8,616 nt of DNA. It comes from CAZHJE01 sp964532965. Its GTDB lineage: Bacteria > Patescibacteriota > WWE3 > UBA101185 > UBA10185. Made by a program: the position numbers and the translations under genes. The stretch is from contig CAZHJE010000033.1 of NCBI GenBank assembly GCA_964532965.1, positions 1 to 8,616 on the forward strand, written 5' to 3'. The notes under the pieces were generated by a model. The model was given only the letters and a program-made list of their open reading frames with translations. It ran no database searches and had not been told where the DNA came from. Every line of letters starts with the position of its first letter. Position 1 is the stretch's first letter. Shown piece by piece: positions 1 to 6,320 of the stretch.

Positions 1-1
1 A

Positions 2-30
2 TTGAATCCAACAAAAAAAACTGGTATCAT
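2..30 (+). promoter_or_regulatory. Probable gyrA promoter (sigma70-like, extended -10)
   Basis: TTGAAT at 2-7 (4 of 6 to TTGACA), a 17-nt spacer, then TATCAT at 25-30 (5 of 6 to TATAAT) preceded by TGG, which makes an extended -10. The -10 ends 9 nt before the gyrA ATG at 40, so the predicted RNA start lies about 3 nt upstream of the ATG and the mRNA would be nearly leaderless. This is inferred from sequence only. Chance matches are common in AT-rich DNA, but the spacing and the extended -10 support it. Confidence 0.5.
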
Positions 31-39
31 TGTTCAGCT

Positions 40-2637
40 ATGGCAAAAGAACAAACAGATGAAATCACTGAACAAAGCTCAAGCAATAATCCAAACATTG
101 TAAAAACAGATATAACTACCGAAATGCAAAAAGCATATTTAGACTATGCTATGAGTGTTATTGTCTCCCGCGCACTACCCGATGTTAGAGATGGCTTAAA
201 ACCAGTACAACGAAGAATAATATACGCAATGCAAGACCAAAACATGGGCTACACAGGCAAATTCCATAAATCCGCTGCAGTAGTAGGCGAAGTACTTAAA
301 AAATATCATCCTCATGGCGACACTTCGGTATATGATGCAATGGTAAGAATGGCACAAGACTTTACACTTAGATACCCTCTTATTGTCCCCCAAGGTAACT
401 TTGGTAGCATAGACAATGATCCACCAGCAGCAATGAGATACACCGAAGCAAAATTGCACAAAATTGCAGAGGAATTATATAAAGATATATCAAATGATAC
501 TGTAGATTTTGTTTTAAATGACCTTCAAAACCACGAGCCAATATACTTACCTGCGCTTTTGCCAAATTTACTTTTAAATGGCGCCTCTGGAATTGCAGTC
601 GGCATGGCTACAAACATACCGCCTCATAATCTTAATGAAATAGTAAATGCAATTAATTTTATGATTGACAGCGCAGAAACTATTGGCGAAAAACCTACTG
701 ACAAAGATTTTGTTGATATCAAAGATAATTATAGCGTAAAAGTAACAAAAATTGGGTTTTCATCATCTGCAAATGTCGAGGATTTAATACAACATGTTAA
801 AGGCCCCGATTTTCCTACTGGTGGAATAATATACGATCAAAAAGAACTAATCCAAATGTATGCAACAGGCAAGGGCAGGGTAGTAACAAGAGCGAAAATG
901 GAAACAGAGGAATCAAAAGGGGGTAAAACAAAAATTATTGTTACCGAAATACCATATCAAGTTAACAAAGCTACCATTGTTAGTAAGATTGCAGAACAAT
1001 ATAAACTAAAAAAGATACAAGGAATCTCTGATTTAAGAGATGAATCTAATAGAAGAGGTATAAGGATAGTTGTTGAACTTAAGAAAGACGCCATAGTTAA
1101 AAAAGTACAAAACCAATTATATAAATATACACAGCTTCAAAGTACTTTTAATACCAACATGGTTGCATTAATTGATAATGAACCAAAATTAATGACACTA
1201 AAAATGGTTCTTGAAGAATTTATAAAACACAGACAACAAGTTGTTGTAAGAAGAACAATATTCTTTCTAAAAAAAGCAAAAGATAGAGAGCACATATTGC
1301 TTGGTTTAAAAATAGCATTAGACCACTTAGATGAAGTAATAAAGCTAATACGCAGTAGTAAAGACGCAGAAACAGCAAAACTTGGGTTAATGAAAAACTT
1401 TAAATTGTCAGAACTACAAGCACAGGCAATACTAGATATGCAATTACGAAAATTAGCAGCTCTCGAAAGACAAAAAATTGAAGATGAACTAAAAGAAATA
1501 GTAAATACAATAAAGAACTTTGAAGAATTATTATCCTCGCCAGAAAAAATAATTAAGACAGTACAAGACGAATTAGTTAAATTAAAGGAACAATTTGGAG
1601 ATGAACGCAGAACAAAAGTAGTAAAAGGAAAAATCGGAGAAATCGAAGAAGAAGATGTAATAACAAATGAAAAATGTATAGTTGCTATTACTAAAAACGG
1701 TTACATAAAACGACTAAAAGAAGATAGCTATAAAAGACAGGGTAGGGGAGGCAAAGGGGTAAAAGGGCAAGACTTAAAAGAAGAAGATATTATAGAAGTA
1801 ATAAAAACATGCGAAACACACGATTTTGGACTATTTTTTACCAACAAAGGTAAAGTATATAAACTAAGAATATGGGAAATACCAGATTCAAGTAAAAAAG
1901 CAAAAGGCACGGCACTTGTTAATTTTTTGAGCATCGCACAAGATGAAAAGGTTCAAGCCTTCTTAACATTAACTTCAGAACAATTGGATAATAGTAAAGA
2001 ATGCGTAGTATTCGGCACAGAGCAAGGTATTGTCAAAAAAACGGACCTAAAAGACTTTGCAAACATAAGAACATCTGGAATTCTTGCAATAAAAATGACA
2101 GATAATGATAACTTGGCATGGGTACTTTTAACGTCAAAAGGTGATGAGATTATTCTTACAACCAAATTTGGGCAATCGATTAGATTTAGTGACAATGACG
2201 TTAGACCTATGGGAAGAGTAGCTGCAGGAGTAAAAGGTGTTACACTTAAAAAATCGGGGGATTCAGTTGTTGGAATGGTTAATATACCGCACAAGAGTAA
2301 AGATATTAATCTTTTGACAATAAGTGAGCGCGGTTACGGCAAGAAAACTCCCATAGAAGACTATAAAGTGCAAAATAGAGGGGGTTCAGGAATACTAACA
2401 CACAAAATAAATGATAAAACCGGAAAGCTAGTTAGCGCAAAAATACTTAGCAAAGGAACCTTAGAAGATATAATAATTGCAACAGAAAGTGGTAAATTTA
2501 TTAGACTAGACGAGAAACAAGTACCTACATTAGGACGCGCCACACAAGGAGTTAAACTAATTAAATTAAATACAAATGATAAAGTAACGTCAGTGGCAGT
2601 GCTAGATGAAGCGATAACAGAAAATACCAATGAATAA
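40..2637 (+). CDS. gyrA: DNA gyrase subunit A
   Basis: Breakage-reunion subunit of DNA gyrase, which with GyrB introduces negative supercoils using ATP. The 865 residues are close to family length. Residues about 30-530 form the cleavage core, with R133-Y134 matching E. coli R121-Y122 (the tyrosine that attaches to DNA). The quinolone region HPHGDTSVYD (90-99) has Thr95 where E. coli has Ser83, and Asp99 at the Asp87 position. The GyrA box is QGRGGKG (567-573), which separates gyrase from ParC. The C-terminal third carries about six repeats ending in GxxxR/K-type strands, the beta-pinwheel that wraps DNA. Residues about 212-246 look like an insertion relative to E. coli. The frame is open to position 1, so a further-upstream start is not excluded, but the ATG at 40 gives a normal N-terminus only 12 residues longer than E. 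coli. No Shine-Dalgarno is visible. The gene overlaps rnhB by 8 nt, so the two are probably co-transcribed. Confidence 0.97.
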   Translation: MAKEQTDEITEQSSSNNPNIVKTDITTEMQKAYLDYAMSVIVSRALPDVRDGLKPVQRRIIYAMQDQNMGYTGKFHKSAAVVGEVLKKYHPHGDTSVYDAMVRMAQDFTLRYPLIVPQGNFGSIDNDPPAAMRYTEAKLHKIAEELYKDISNDTVDFVLNDLQNHEPIYLPALLPNLLLNGASGIAVGMATNIPPHNLNEIVNAINFMIDSAETIGEKPTDKDFVDIKDNYSVKVTKIGFSSSANVEDLIQHVKGPDFPTGGIIYDQKELIQMYATGKGRVVTRAKMETEESKGGKTKIIVTEIPYQVNKATIVSKIAEQYKLKKIQGISDLRDESNRRGIRIVVELKKDAIVKKVQNQLYKYTQLQSTFNTNMVALIDNEPKLMTLKMVLEEFIKHRQQVVVRRTIFFLKKAKDREHILLGLKIALDHLDEVIKLIRSSKDAETAKLGLMKNFKLSELQAQAILDMQLRKLAALERQKIEDELKEIVNTIKNFEELLSSPEKIIKTVQDELVKLKEQFGDERRTKVVKGKIGEIEEEDVITNEKCIVAITKNGYIKRLKEDSYKRQGRGGKGVKGQDLKEEDIIEVIKTCETHDFGLFFTNKGKVYKLRIWEIPDSSKKAKGTALVNFLSIAQDEKVQAFLTLTSEQLDNSKECVVFGTEQGIVKKTDLKDFANIRTSGILAIKMTDNDNLAWVLLTSKGDEIILTTKFGQSIRFSDNDVRPMGRVAAGVKGVTLKKSGDSVVGMVNIPHKSKDINLLTISERGYGKKTPIEDYKVQNRGGSGILTHKINDKTGKLVSAKILSKGTLEDIIIATESGKFIRLDEKQVPTLGRATQGVKLIKLNTNDKVTSVAVLDEAITENTNE

Positions 2638-3289
2638 TTTGTTAGAATACGAACTTAATCTTTTTCAAAAAGGAAAAAGATATGTTGCAGGTGTTGACGA
2701 GGTCGGTAGAGGACCACTCGCAGGACCAATGGTTGTTGCAGCAGTAATTTTAAATTTAGAGCATCTTTTTGAATATATAAATGACGACGTCACATACGCT
2801 CCATATAATGAAATAAATGACTCAAAAAAAATAGTACAAAATAAGAGAGAGAGGTTGAACGAGTTTATAATAAAAAAATGTATAAGTTACTCAATTATTG
2901 AAATTGATAATGCATTAATTGACAAAAAAGGAATAGCGCATAGTACACAATATGGCTTTTTTAATGCGATAAAAAAACTTAATTACGTTCCTGAGCATAT
3001 ATTAACAGATCATTTTAGTATTCACGCAATACCAACAGATATACAAACAAACATTAGCAAAGGTGACAGCCTTAGCATAAGTATTGCAGCAGCATCAATT
3101 ATTGCAAAAGTATATAGAGATAATTTAATGGGGCATGCACACGGGCAATTCCCAAAATATGGATTTGATAAACATAAAGGATATGGCACAAAAGAGCATG
3201 TACTAAATATATCTAAATATGGCTTATGCCCTTTACATAGAAAAAGTTTTTGCACGAAAATTATTACTGAAAATGTTTGTAATATGTAG
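2630..3289 (+). CDS. rnhB: Ribonuclease HII
   Basis: Cytoplasmic endonuclease that cuts the RNA strand of RNA-DNA hybrids and single ribonucleotides embedded in DNA. It starts ribonucleotide excision repair and removes primers. At 219 residues it has normal length. Visible family motifs in order are: GVDEVGRGPLAGP (21-33) with catalytic D23 and E24 and the GRG ribonucleotide-sensing loop (26-28); NDSKK before the central helices; D127 in LTDHF as the third acidic residue; SIAAASIIAKVYRD with D164 as the fourth; and the C-terminal KGYGTKEH and HRKSF motifs. All four metal-binding acids are present, so it should be active. The ATG lies inside the last codons of gyrA (8-nt overlap) and no Shine-Dalgarno precedes it, suggesting translational coupling to gyrA. 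Pairing with gyrA suits a shared role in chromosome maintenance. The stop is TAG. Confidence 0.95.
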   Translation: MNNLLEYELNLFQKGKRYVAGVDEVGRGPLAGPMVVAAVILNLEHLFEYINDDVTYAPYNEINDSKKIVQNKRERLNEFIIKKCISYSIIEIDNALIDKKGIAHSTQYGFFNAIKKLNYVPEHILTDHFSIHAIPTDIQTNISKGDSLSISIAAASIIAKVYRDNLMGHAHGQFPKYGFDKHKGYGTKEHVLNISKYGLCPLHRKSFCTKIITENVCNM

Positions 3290-3305
3290 GAACATGTTGT
3301 AGACT
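3277..3305 (+). promoter_or_regulatory. Possible internal promoter for the guaB-like gene
   Basis: TTGTAA at 3277-3282 (4 of 6 to TTGACA), a 17-nt spacer, then TAGACT at 3300-3305 (4 of 6 to TATAAT), ending 7 nt before the GTG start at 3313. The spacer contains the 8-bp palindrome AACATGTT (3291-3298), which also occurs near the Xer gene and could be an operator. The hexamers are weak. The gene could equally be read through from gyrA-rnhB, since only 23 nt separate it from rnhB. Confidence 0.3.
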
Positions 3306-3312
3306 TTATTAT

Positions 3313-4386
3313 GTGCGTTTCGAGCTAACAACTAACATACCATATGCACTATCTTTTGACGATGTACTCTTAGTACCAAAATATTCGCAAATTAATTCAA
3401 GGTCGGATATCAACTTAAAAACGATTCTTTCAAAACAGCTTACGCTTGATATTCCTTTAATTACTACTAATATGGATACTGTTACTGGAGTGGAAATGGC
3501 CATTGCGATATCAAAACTTGGTGGTATTGGGGTTTTACCAAGGTTTGAAACTGAAGAAAGACAAATACAAAAAGTAAAAGATGTAGTTTCTCAAAACCAA
3601 CGTGTGGCAGCATCTGTCGGAATAAAAAACGGCTCGCTTAAAAGGGCAGAAATGTTGGTTGAGGCAGGCGCGACTGCTCTTGATGTCGATGTAGCACATG
3701 GACACATGCAACAAACTATTGATTTTACCAATGATCTAAAGAATAAATTTGGTGATAAGATTACAATAATGTCGGGAATAGTTGCAACAGGTGAAGCAGC
3801 CGATGCTTTATATAATGCAGGGGCTGATGTTGTAACTGTGGGTGTTGGGGGCGGGTCAATTTGTTCGACAAGGGTTCAAACTGGTTGTGGTATTCCAACA
3901 TTTGCATCACTAATTGATGTCCAAAAAATAGCCAGAAAACATAAAAAAACATATATACCTCTTGCAGGTATTAAAAATTCTGGGGACATTGTTAAATCAC
4001 TTGCAGCGGGAGCTAGTGCGATTAGGGGCGGTAATCTATTTGCGGGAACAGATGAAGCACCAGGAAACATAATTACATTTGAAGGTAAAAGGTATAAGCA
4101 ATACAATGGTTCCACGTCTGAAAAAGAAAAAATTAAACATGTAGAAAATGGTACGGTACAAGATAAAATGTACACAAGACACATTGAAGGTTATGAGGGT
4201 TTAATTCCCTATAAAGGATCCTTAGAAGATGTGGTAATTAAACTCCTTGCTGGGGTTAGATCAGGAATTAGTTATTGCGGTGCAAAAAATATAACTGAGT
4301 TATGGGAAAAAGCAGAATTTATTCGCGTAACAAGTGCAGGAAACAGAGAAAACGGTGCGCATGATATTTTAACCGTAAAAGGATAA
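3313..4386 (+). CDS. guaB: IMP dehydrogenase/GMP reductase family protein lacking CBS domains
   Basis: A (beta/alpha)8-barrel enzyme of the IMPDH/GMPR family. IMPDH oxidises IMP to XMP, the first committed step to GMP; GMPR reduces GMP to IMP. Seen: SFDDVLLVP (14-22), TTNMDTVTG (51-59), and GGGSICSTR with the catalytic cysteine C184 and T186. The segments GTDEAPG (245-251), YKQYNGS (261-267), EGYEG and PYKG favour IMPDH. At 357 residues it is far shorter than usual IMPDH (about 485), because LPRF (75-78) runs almost directly into VAASVGI (98-104), leaving no room for the CBS pair; Borrelia and Cryptosporidium IMPDHs also lack CBS. Oddities: the ribose-binding Asp of the ADGGI motif is Leu217 (PLAGI), and the flap dyad Arg-Tyr reads Met-Tyr (286-287). 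The start is GTG at 3313, the first possible start after an in-frame stop at 3280; the ATG at 3311 is out of frame. IMPDH is my preferred call, with GMPR or a divergent paralogue possible. Confidence 0.8.
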   Translation: MRFELTTNIPYALSFDDVLLVPKYSQINSRSDINLKTILSKQLTLDIPLITTNMDTVTGVEMAIAISKLGGIGVLPRFETEERQIQKVKDVVSQNQRVAASVGIKNGSLKRAEMLVEAGATALDVDVAHGHMQQTIDFTNDLKNKFGDKITIMSGIVATGEAADALYNAGADVVTVGVGGGSICSTRVQTGCGIPTFASLIDVQKIARKHKKTYIPLAGIKNSGDIVKSLAAGASAIRGGNLFAGTDEAPGNIITFEGKRYKQYNGSTSEKEKIKHVENGTVQDKMYTRHIEGYEGLIPYKGSLEDVVIKLLAGVRSGISYCGAKNITELWEKAEFIRVTSAGNRENGAHDILTVKG

Positions 4387-4399
4387 AAAACTAATCCAT

Positions 4400-5386
4400 C
4401 TAAACTAATGTCGATGTGCTTTTTGCATCGTCTTCTGTTTGAACGTCTTTATGAAACTTTTTATGAGTGTCTTTTAGCTCTTTGTTTGTTACATGAGTAT
4501 ATATTTGTGTAGTTGATACGTTACTATGCCCCAACAACTCCTGAACACTTCTTAAATCTGCACCCTGTCTTAACAATCCCGTAGCAAACGTATGGCGCAA
4601 GGTGTGGGGCGTAGCATCAATTGCAATACCTGCACGAGTAATATATTTTTTAACCAATCTTTGAACACTTCTTACAGTTAATCTAAGCGATTCCCCATCA
4701 GCATCATTTTCTGCCATTTTTTTACCGCTATATCTAAGAAACAGGGGAATAAATGGATCTCTACGTGTATTTAAATAGCGACGTAACCAATCTTTTGCAG
4801 AATTACTTAAATATACTGTTCGAACCTTTCTGCCCTTACCAATAACTGCAAACTCACCGGTATCAAGATTAATGTCTTCAATATTCAAATTGACAAGTTC
4901 GCTTACACGAAGTCCTGTACTAAAAAGTGTTTCTAATATTGCTCTATCTCGTATACCAGATTTTTTATTTAAGTTTTGTACATTAAATAAACGTTCTAGT
5001 TGGTCTTCTGCCAATACTTTTGGTACACGTGGATCAGGTTTACCCAAAGTTATTTTATCGGGAGACAATACATCCATGTTCTTTTCGACGATTAAATATT
5101 TTAAAAATGCTCTTATTGCAACTAAAAACGTTTTTTGAGTCGATCTCTTAAATTCTTCATTCGTTTTAAAACTAATTCTTCTATTTAAATCTAATCGATA
5201 TTTTCTAACAAGTTCTATATCCAAATCTGTAGGAAGAATTTTTTCTTTATTTGAGTACTCACGAGACCACGCTATAAAATCATTTAAATAAAAGTGATAC
5301 ATTTTAATTGTGCTCGCAGTTAAGTTTTTTTCTATTTCACAATGTTCAAGATAATCAATTAATAATTTATCAAGTGTAATACTCAT
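4400..5386 (-). CDS. xer: Xer-type tyrosine recombinase (XerC/XerD family)
   Basis: Site-specific recombinase that resolves chromosome dimers by cutting and rejoining DNA through a tyrosine. The 328 residues are slightly longer than E. coli XerC/D (about 298). Residues 5-110 form the N-terminal SAM-like DNA-binding domain and 120-300 the catalytic domain. The full catalytic set is present at XerD-like spacing: R160 (STGLRVSEL), K184 (GKGRK), H261 and R264 (PHTLRHTFATGLL), H287 (LLGHSNVSTTQ) and nucleophile Y296 (IYTHV). A small insertion around 221-236 and a polar tail after 310 explain the extra length. It is convergent with guaB (13 nt between stops). No phage or transposon genes or att repeats flank it, so a housekeeping Xer role is more likely than an integrase; a dif-like sequence lies about 490 nt upstream. 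I cannot tell XerC from XerD, and many CPR genomes appear to carry a single Xer. The start ATG at 5386 has no Shine-Dalgarno. Confidence 0.9.
   Translation of the reverse strand: MSITLDKLLIDYLEHCEIEKNLTASTIKMYHFYLNDFIAWSREYSNKEKILPTDLDIELVRKYRLDLNRRISFKTNEEFKRSTQKTFLVAIRAFLKYLIVEKNMDVLSPDKITLGKPDPRVPKVLAEDQLERLFNVQNLNKKSGIRDRAILETLFSTGLRVSELVNLNIEDINLDTGEFAVIGKGRKVRTVYLSNSAKDWLRRYLNTRRDPFIPLFLRYSGKKMAENDADGESLRLTVRSVQRLVKKYITRAGIAIDATPHTLRHTFATGLLRQGADLRSVQELLGHSNVSTTQIYTHVTNKELKDTHKKFHKDVQTEDDAKSTSTLV
4412..4440 (+). terminator. Weak candidate terminator after guaB, inside the end of the Xer gene
   Basis: CGATG (4412-4416) pairs perfectly with CATCG (4426-4430) around a T-rich 9-nt loop, followed on the plus strand by TCTTCTGTTT. 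It lies 26 nt beyond the guaB stop, within the convergent recombinase's last codons. The stem is only 5 bp, so this is tentative. Confidence 0.25.
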
Positions 5387-5394
5387 AACATGTT
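5387..5394. repeat. AACATGTT palindrome at the Xer start
   Basis: This perfect 8-bp palindrome sits between the proposed -10 and the start codon of the Xer gene. Identical copies occur at 791-798 (inside gyrA), 3291-3298 (guaB promoter spacer) and 5521-5528. A protein bound here would overlap the RNA start. Confidence 0.35.
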
Positions 5395-5395
5395 A

Positions 5396-5404
5396 ATTGT
5401 ATCA
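5396..5404 (-). promoter_or_regulatory. Extended -10 promoter element for the Xer gene
   Basis: On the minus strand TGATACAAT (TG-N-TACAAT, 5 of 6 to TATAAT) ends 9 nt before the ATG at 5386, placing RNA start about 3 nt before the start codon. No convincing -35 lies 17 nt upstream, as is usual for extended -10 promoters. Confidence 0.45.
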
Positions 5405-5520
5405 TTTTGTAATCAAGTGCATATATACAAATAATATTAAATGATACTATACACAAATTTTGTTTAAAGATCGATTCTGGGGCATTTTTGAGGCAAATAG
5501 GTATTTCTTATTGTAACAAC

Positions 5521-5546
5521 AACATGTTCTACGGGTGTGACATGTT
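5521..5546. repeat. Pair of ACATGT palindromes spaced 18 bp
   Basis: AACATGTT at 5521-5528 and GACATGTT (core 5540-5545) are separated centre to centre by 18 bp, under two helical turns. They lie about 130-160 nt upstream of the Xer start. The arrangement resembles a double operator, but no regulator is identified. Confidence 0.3.
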
Positions 5547-5694
5547 AATGAGCGCTTTAGACAGCATAACCAATGCAACAAGGTAGTGATTTACCGAATA
5601 ATTAAAATTTAATATTAAGTTAGCCAAATAACAAATACAAGAGTAGAGAACTAAACACTAAATACATAACCATGTTTAATTATTAAATTTGTTT

Positions 5695-5703
5695 TGTAGA
5701 TAA
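5695..5703 (-). promoter_or_regulatory. DnaA-like box (one mismatch)
   Basis: The minus strand reads TTATCTACA, one base from TTATCCACA. Alone this is weak, but a perfect box lies at 6113-6121 in the same gene-free region. Confidence 0.25.
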
Positions 5704-5734
5704 TAAAATTTAAATAAGTAGAAATATAAATAGT

Positions 5735-5862
5735 AATAGAGAAGTGAANNNNNNNNNNNNNNNNNNNNNNNNNNNNNNNNNNNNNNNNNNNNNNNNNNNN
5801 NNNNNNNNNNNNNNNNNNNNNNNNNNNNNNNNNNNNNNNNNNNNNNNNAATAGAGAAGTGAA
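5735..5862. repeat. 14-nt direct repeat flanking the assembly gap
   Basis: AATAGAGAAGTGAA occurs at 5735-5748, immediately left of the Ns, and again at 5849-5862, immediately right of them. Either two contigs really overlap here and the gap is artificial, or a tandem repeat array with this sequence in its unit was not resolved. Related AG-rich words (AGTAGA) occur at about 5643, 5718 and 5967. Confidence 0.85.
5749..5848. other. Assembly gap (100 N)
   Basis: There are exactly 100 unknown bases, the usual placeholder for a gap of unknown size. True length and content cannot be judged from the window. Confidence 0.99.
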
Positions 5863-5879
5863 AAGTAGTCATAGACAAT

Positions 5880-5907
5880 ACGTCGTATAATGTATGTTTA
5901 ACGAAGT
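5880..5907 (+). other. Candidate dif site (Xer recombination site)
   Basis: This is a 28-bp element with the 11-6-11 layout of dif: left arm ACGTCGTATAA, centre TGTATG, right arm TTTAACGAAGT. The arms are inverted repeats with 8 of 11 positions matching. Aligned to E. coli dif it shares 16 of 28 bases, concentrated in the left-arm/centre stretch, where 13 of 15 match (CG, ATAA, TGTAT, TT). The outer right arm does not resemble the E. coli XerD arm. The Xer gene begins 494 nt away. Several 8-of-11 inverted repeats are expected by chance in this AT-rich region, so the core match is the stronger argument. Confidence 0.4.
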
Positions 5908-6112
5908 CTTATAAGGGGTTGGCTCTACAACAGGACTATTTAAAATATATAAGAACTTTATAAAAGAGTAGAAGTATAATCAATATTAAAATTATTTATT
6001 AGTAATTCATATTTTATTTAATAAATTTAATTAGTTAATTATTGTTGATTGCTTATAAACGTACGTATCTCAAAAATATAGCTATTGTTTTAATGAGTAC
6101 ATTCACGCATAC

Positions 6113-6121
6113 TTATCCACA
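6113..6121 (+). promoter_or_regulatory. Perfect consensus DnaA box
   Basis: TTATCCACA matches the strong E. coli DnaA box exactly; with this base composition about 0.01 such sites are expected in the region by chance. A one-mismatch box (TTATAAACG, 6053-6061) and the very AT-rich 5940-6050 stretch lie just to the left. Boxes also occur outside origins, so this does not prove oriC. Confidence 0.45.
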
Positions 6122-6144
6122 GCATATATACCCCACTCTAAAAG

Positions 6145-6213
6145 TATGACAACCTTACAGTAAAATATGTATGACAATATTACAATATATTTTGTAGTTT
6201 AATATTATGACAA
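6145..6213 (+). repeat. Three TATGACAA repeats (iteron-like)
   Basis: TATGACAA begins at 6145, 6170 and 6206. The first two belong to an imperfect 25-bp tandem repeat: each continues with two variable bases, then TTACA, then an AT-rich tail. They start 24 nt right of the DnaA box. Function unknown; iterons near an origin or protein-binding sites are possible. Confidence 0.55.
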
Positions 6214-6268
6214 ATGTACTAACGGATATTAGCATATCACAACACGATGTGCTATAGGCTATATGAAC

Positions 6269-6319
6269 TGGGGTACAGTATTCCCCCACTACTCCTCTAC
6301 TCTTTGCTGTAACAACAGC
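6269..6319 (-). other. Two small hairpins downstream of the membrane-protein gene
   Basis: Just past the minus-strand stop, GCTGT and ACAGC pair (6306-6310 with 6315-6319, 4-nt loop). Further on, TGGGG pairs with CCCCA (6269-6273 with 6284-6288). Neither is followed by a T-run on the minus strand, so they are not typical intrinsic terminators; they may protect the operon's 3' end. Confidence 0.3.
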
Positions 6320-6320
6320 T

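Larger units (their letters stand above)
5387..6320. other. Long AT-rich non-coding region
   Basis: About 930 nt without a convincing gene, which is conspicuous where the surrounding genes overlap. It contains, in order: two AACATGTT/ACATGT palindromes (5521-5546), a DnaA-like box, a 100-N gap with repeated flanks, a dif-like 28-mer, a very AT-rich stretch (about 5940-6050), a perfect DnaA box, three TATGACAA repeats and two small hairpins near the membrane-gene stop. By hand count the plus strand has more G than C from 5461 to 6060 (about 79 to 47, gap excluded), then more C than G from 6061 to 6300 (about 31 G to 48 C). I see no tRNA, rRNA, tmRNA or CRISPR pattern. Confidence 0.7.

Noticed and set aside
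4381..4397. Shared bidirectional terminator between guaB and Xer (GGAT with ATCC)
   Set aside because: The stem would be only 4 bp, with the arms partly in the guaB stop, and would not be stable.
5461..5600. tmRNA or other known RNA gene in the less AT-rich patch upstream of Xer
   Set aside because: No alanyl acceptor stem, T-loop or tag-peptide frame could be found on either strand.
5651..5878. Minus-strand reading frame spanning the N gap
   Set aside because: Its middle is entirely unknown bases and its visible parts are low-complexity AT-rich sequence; the matching residues on both sides simply reflect the 14-nt repeat.
4400..5907. Xer gene as the integrase of a phage or genomic island
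   Set aside because: No att-like direct repeats, tRNA target or phage genes are seen, and the neighbours are housekeeping genes of the same composition.
5849..6300. CRISPR array in the repetitive non-coding region
   Set aside because: The repeats are 8-14 nt, irregularly spaced and too few; no cas genes are nearby.
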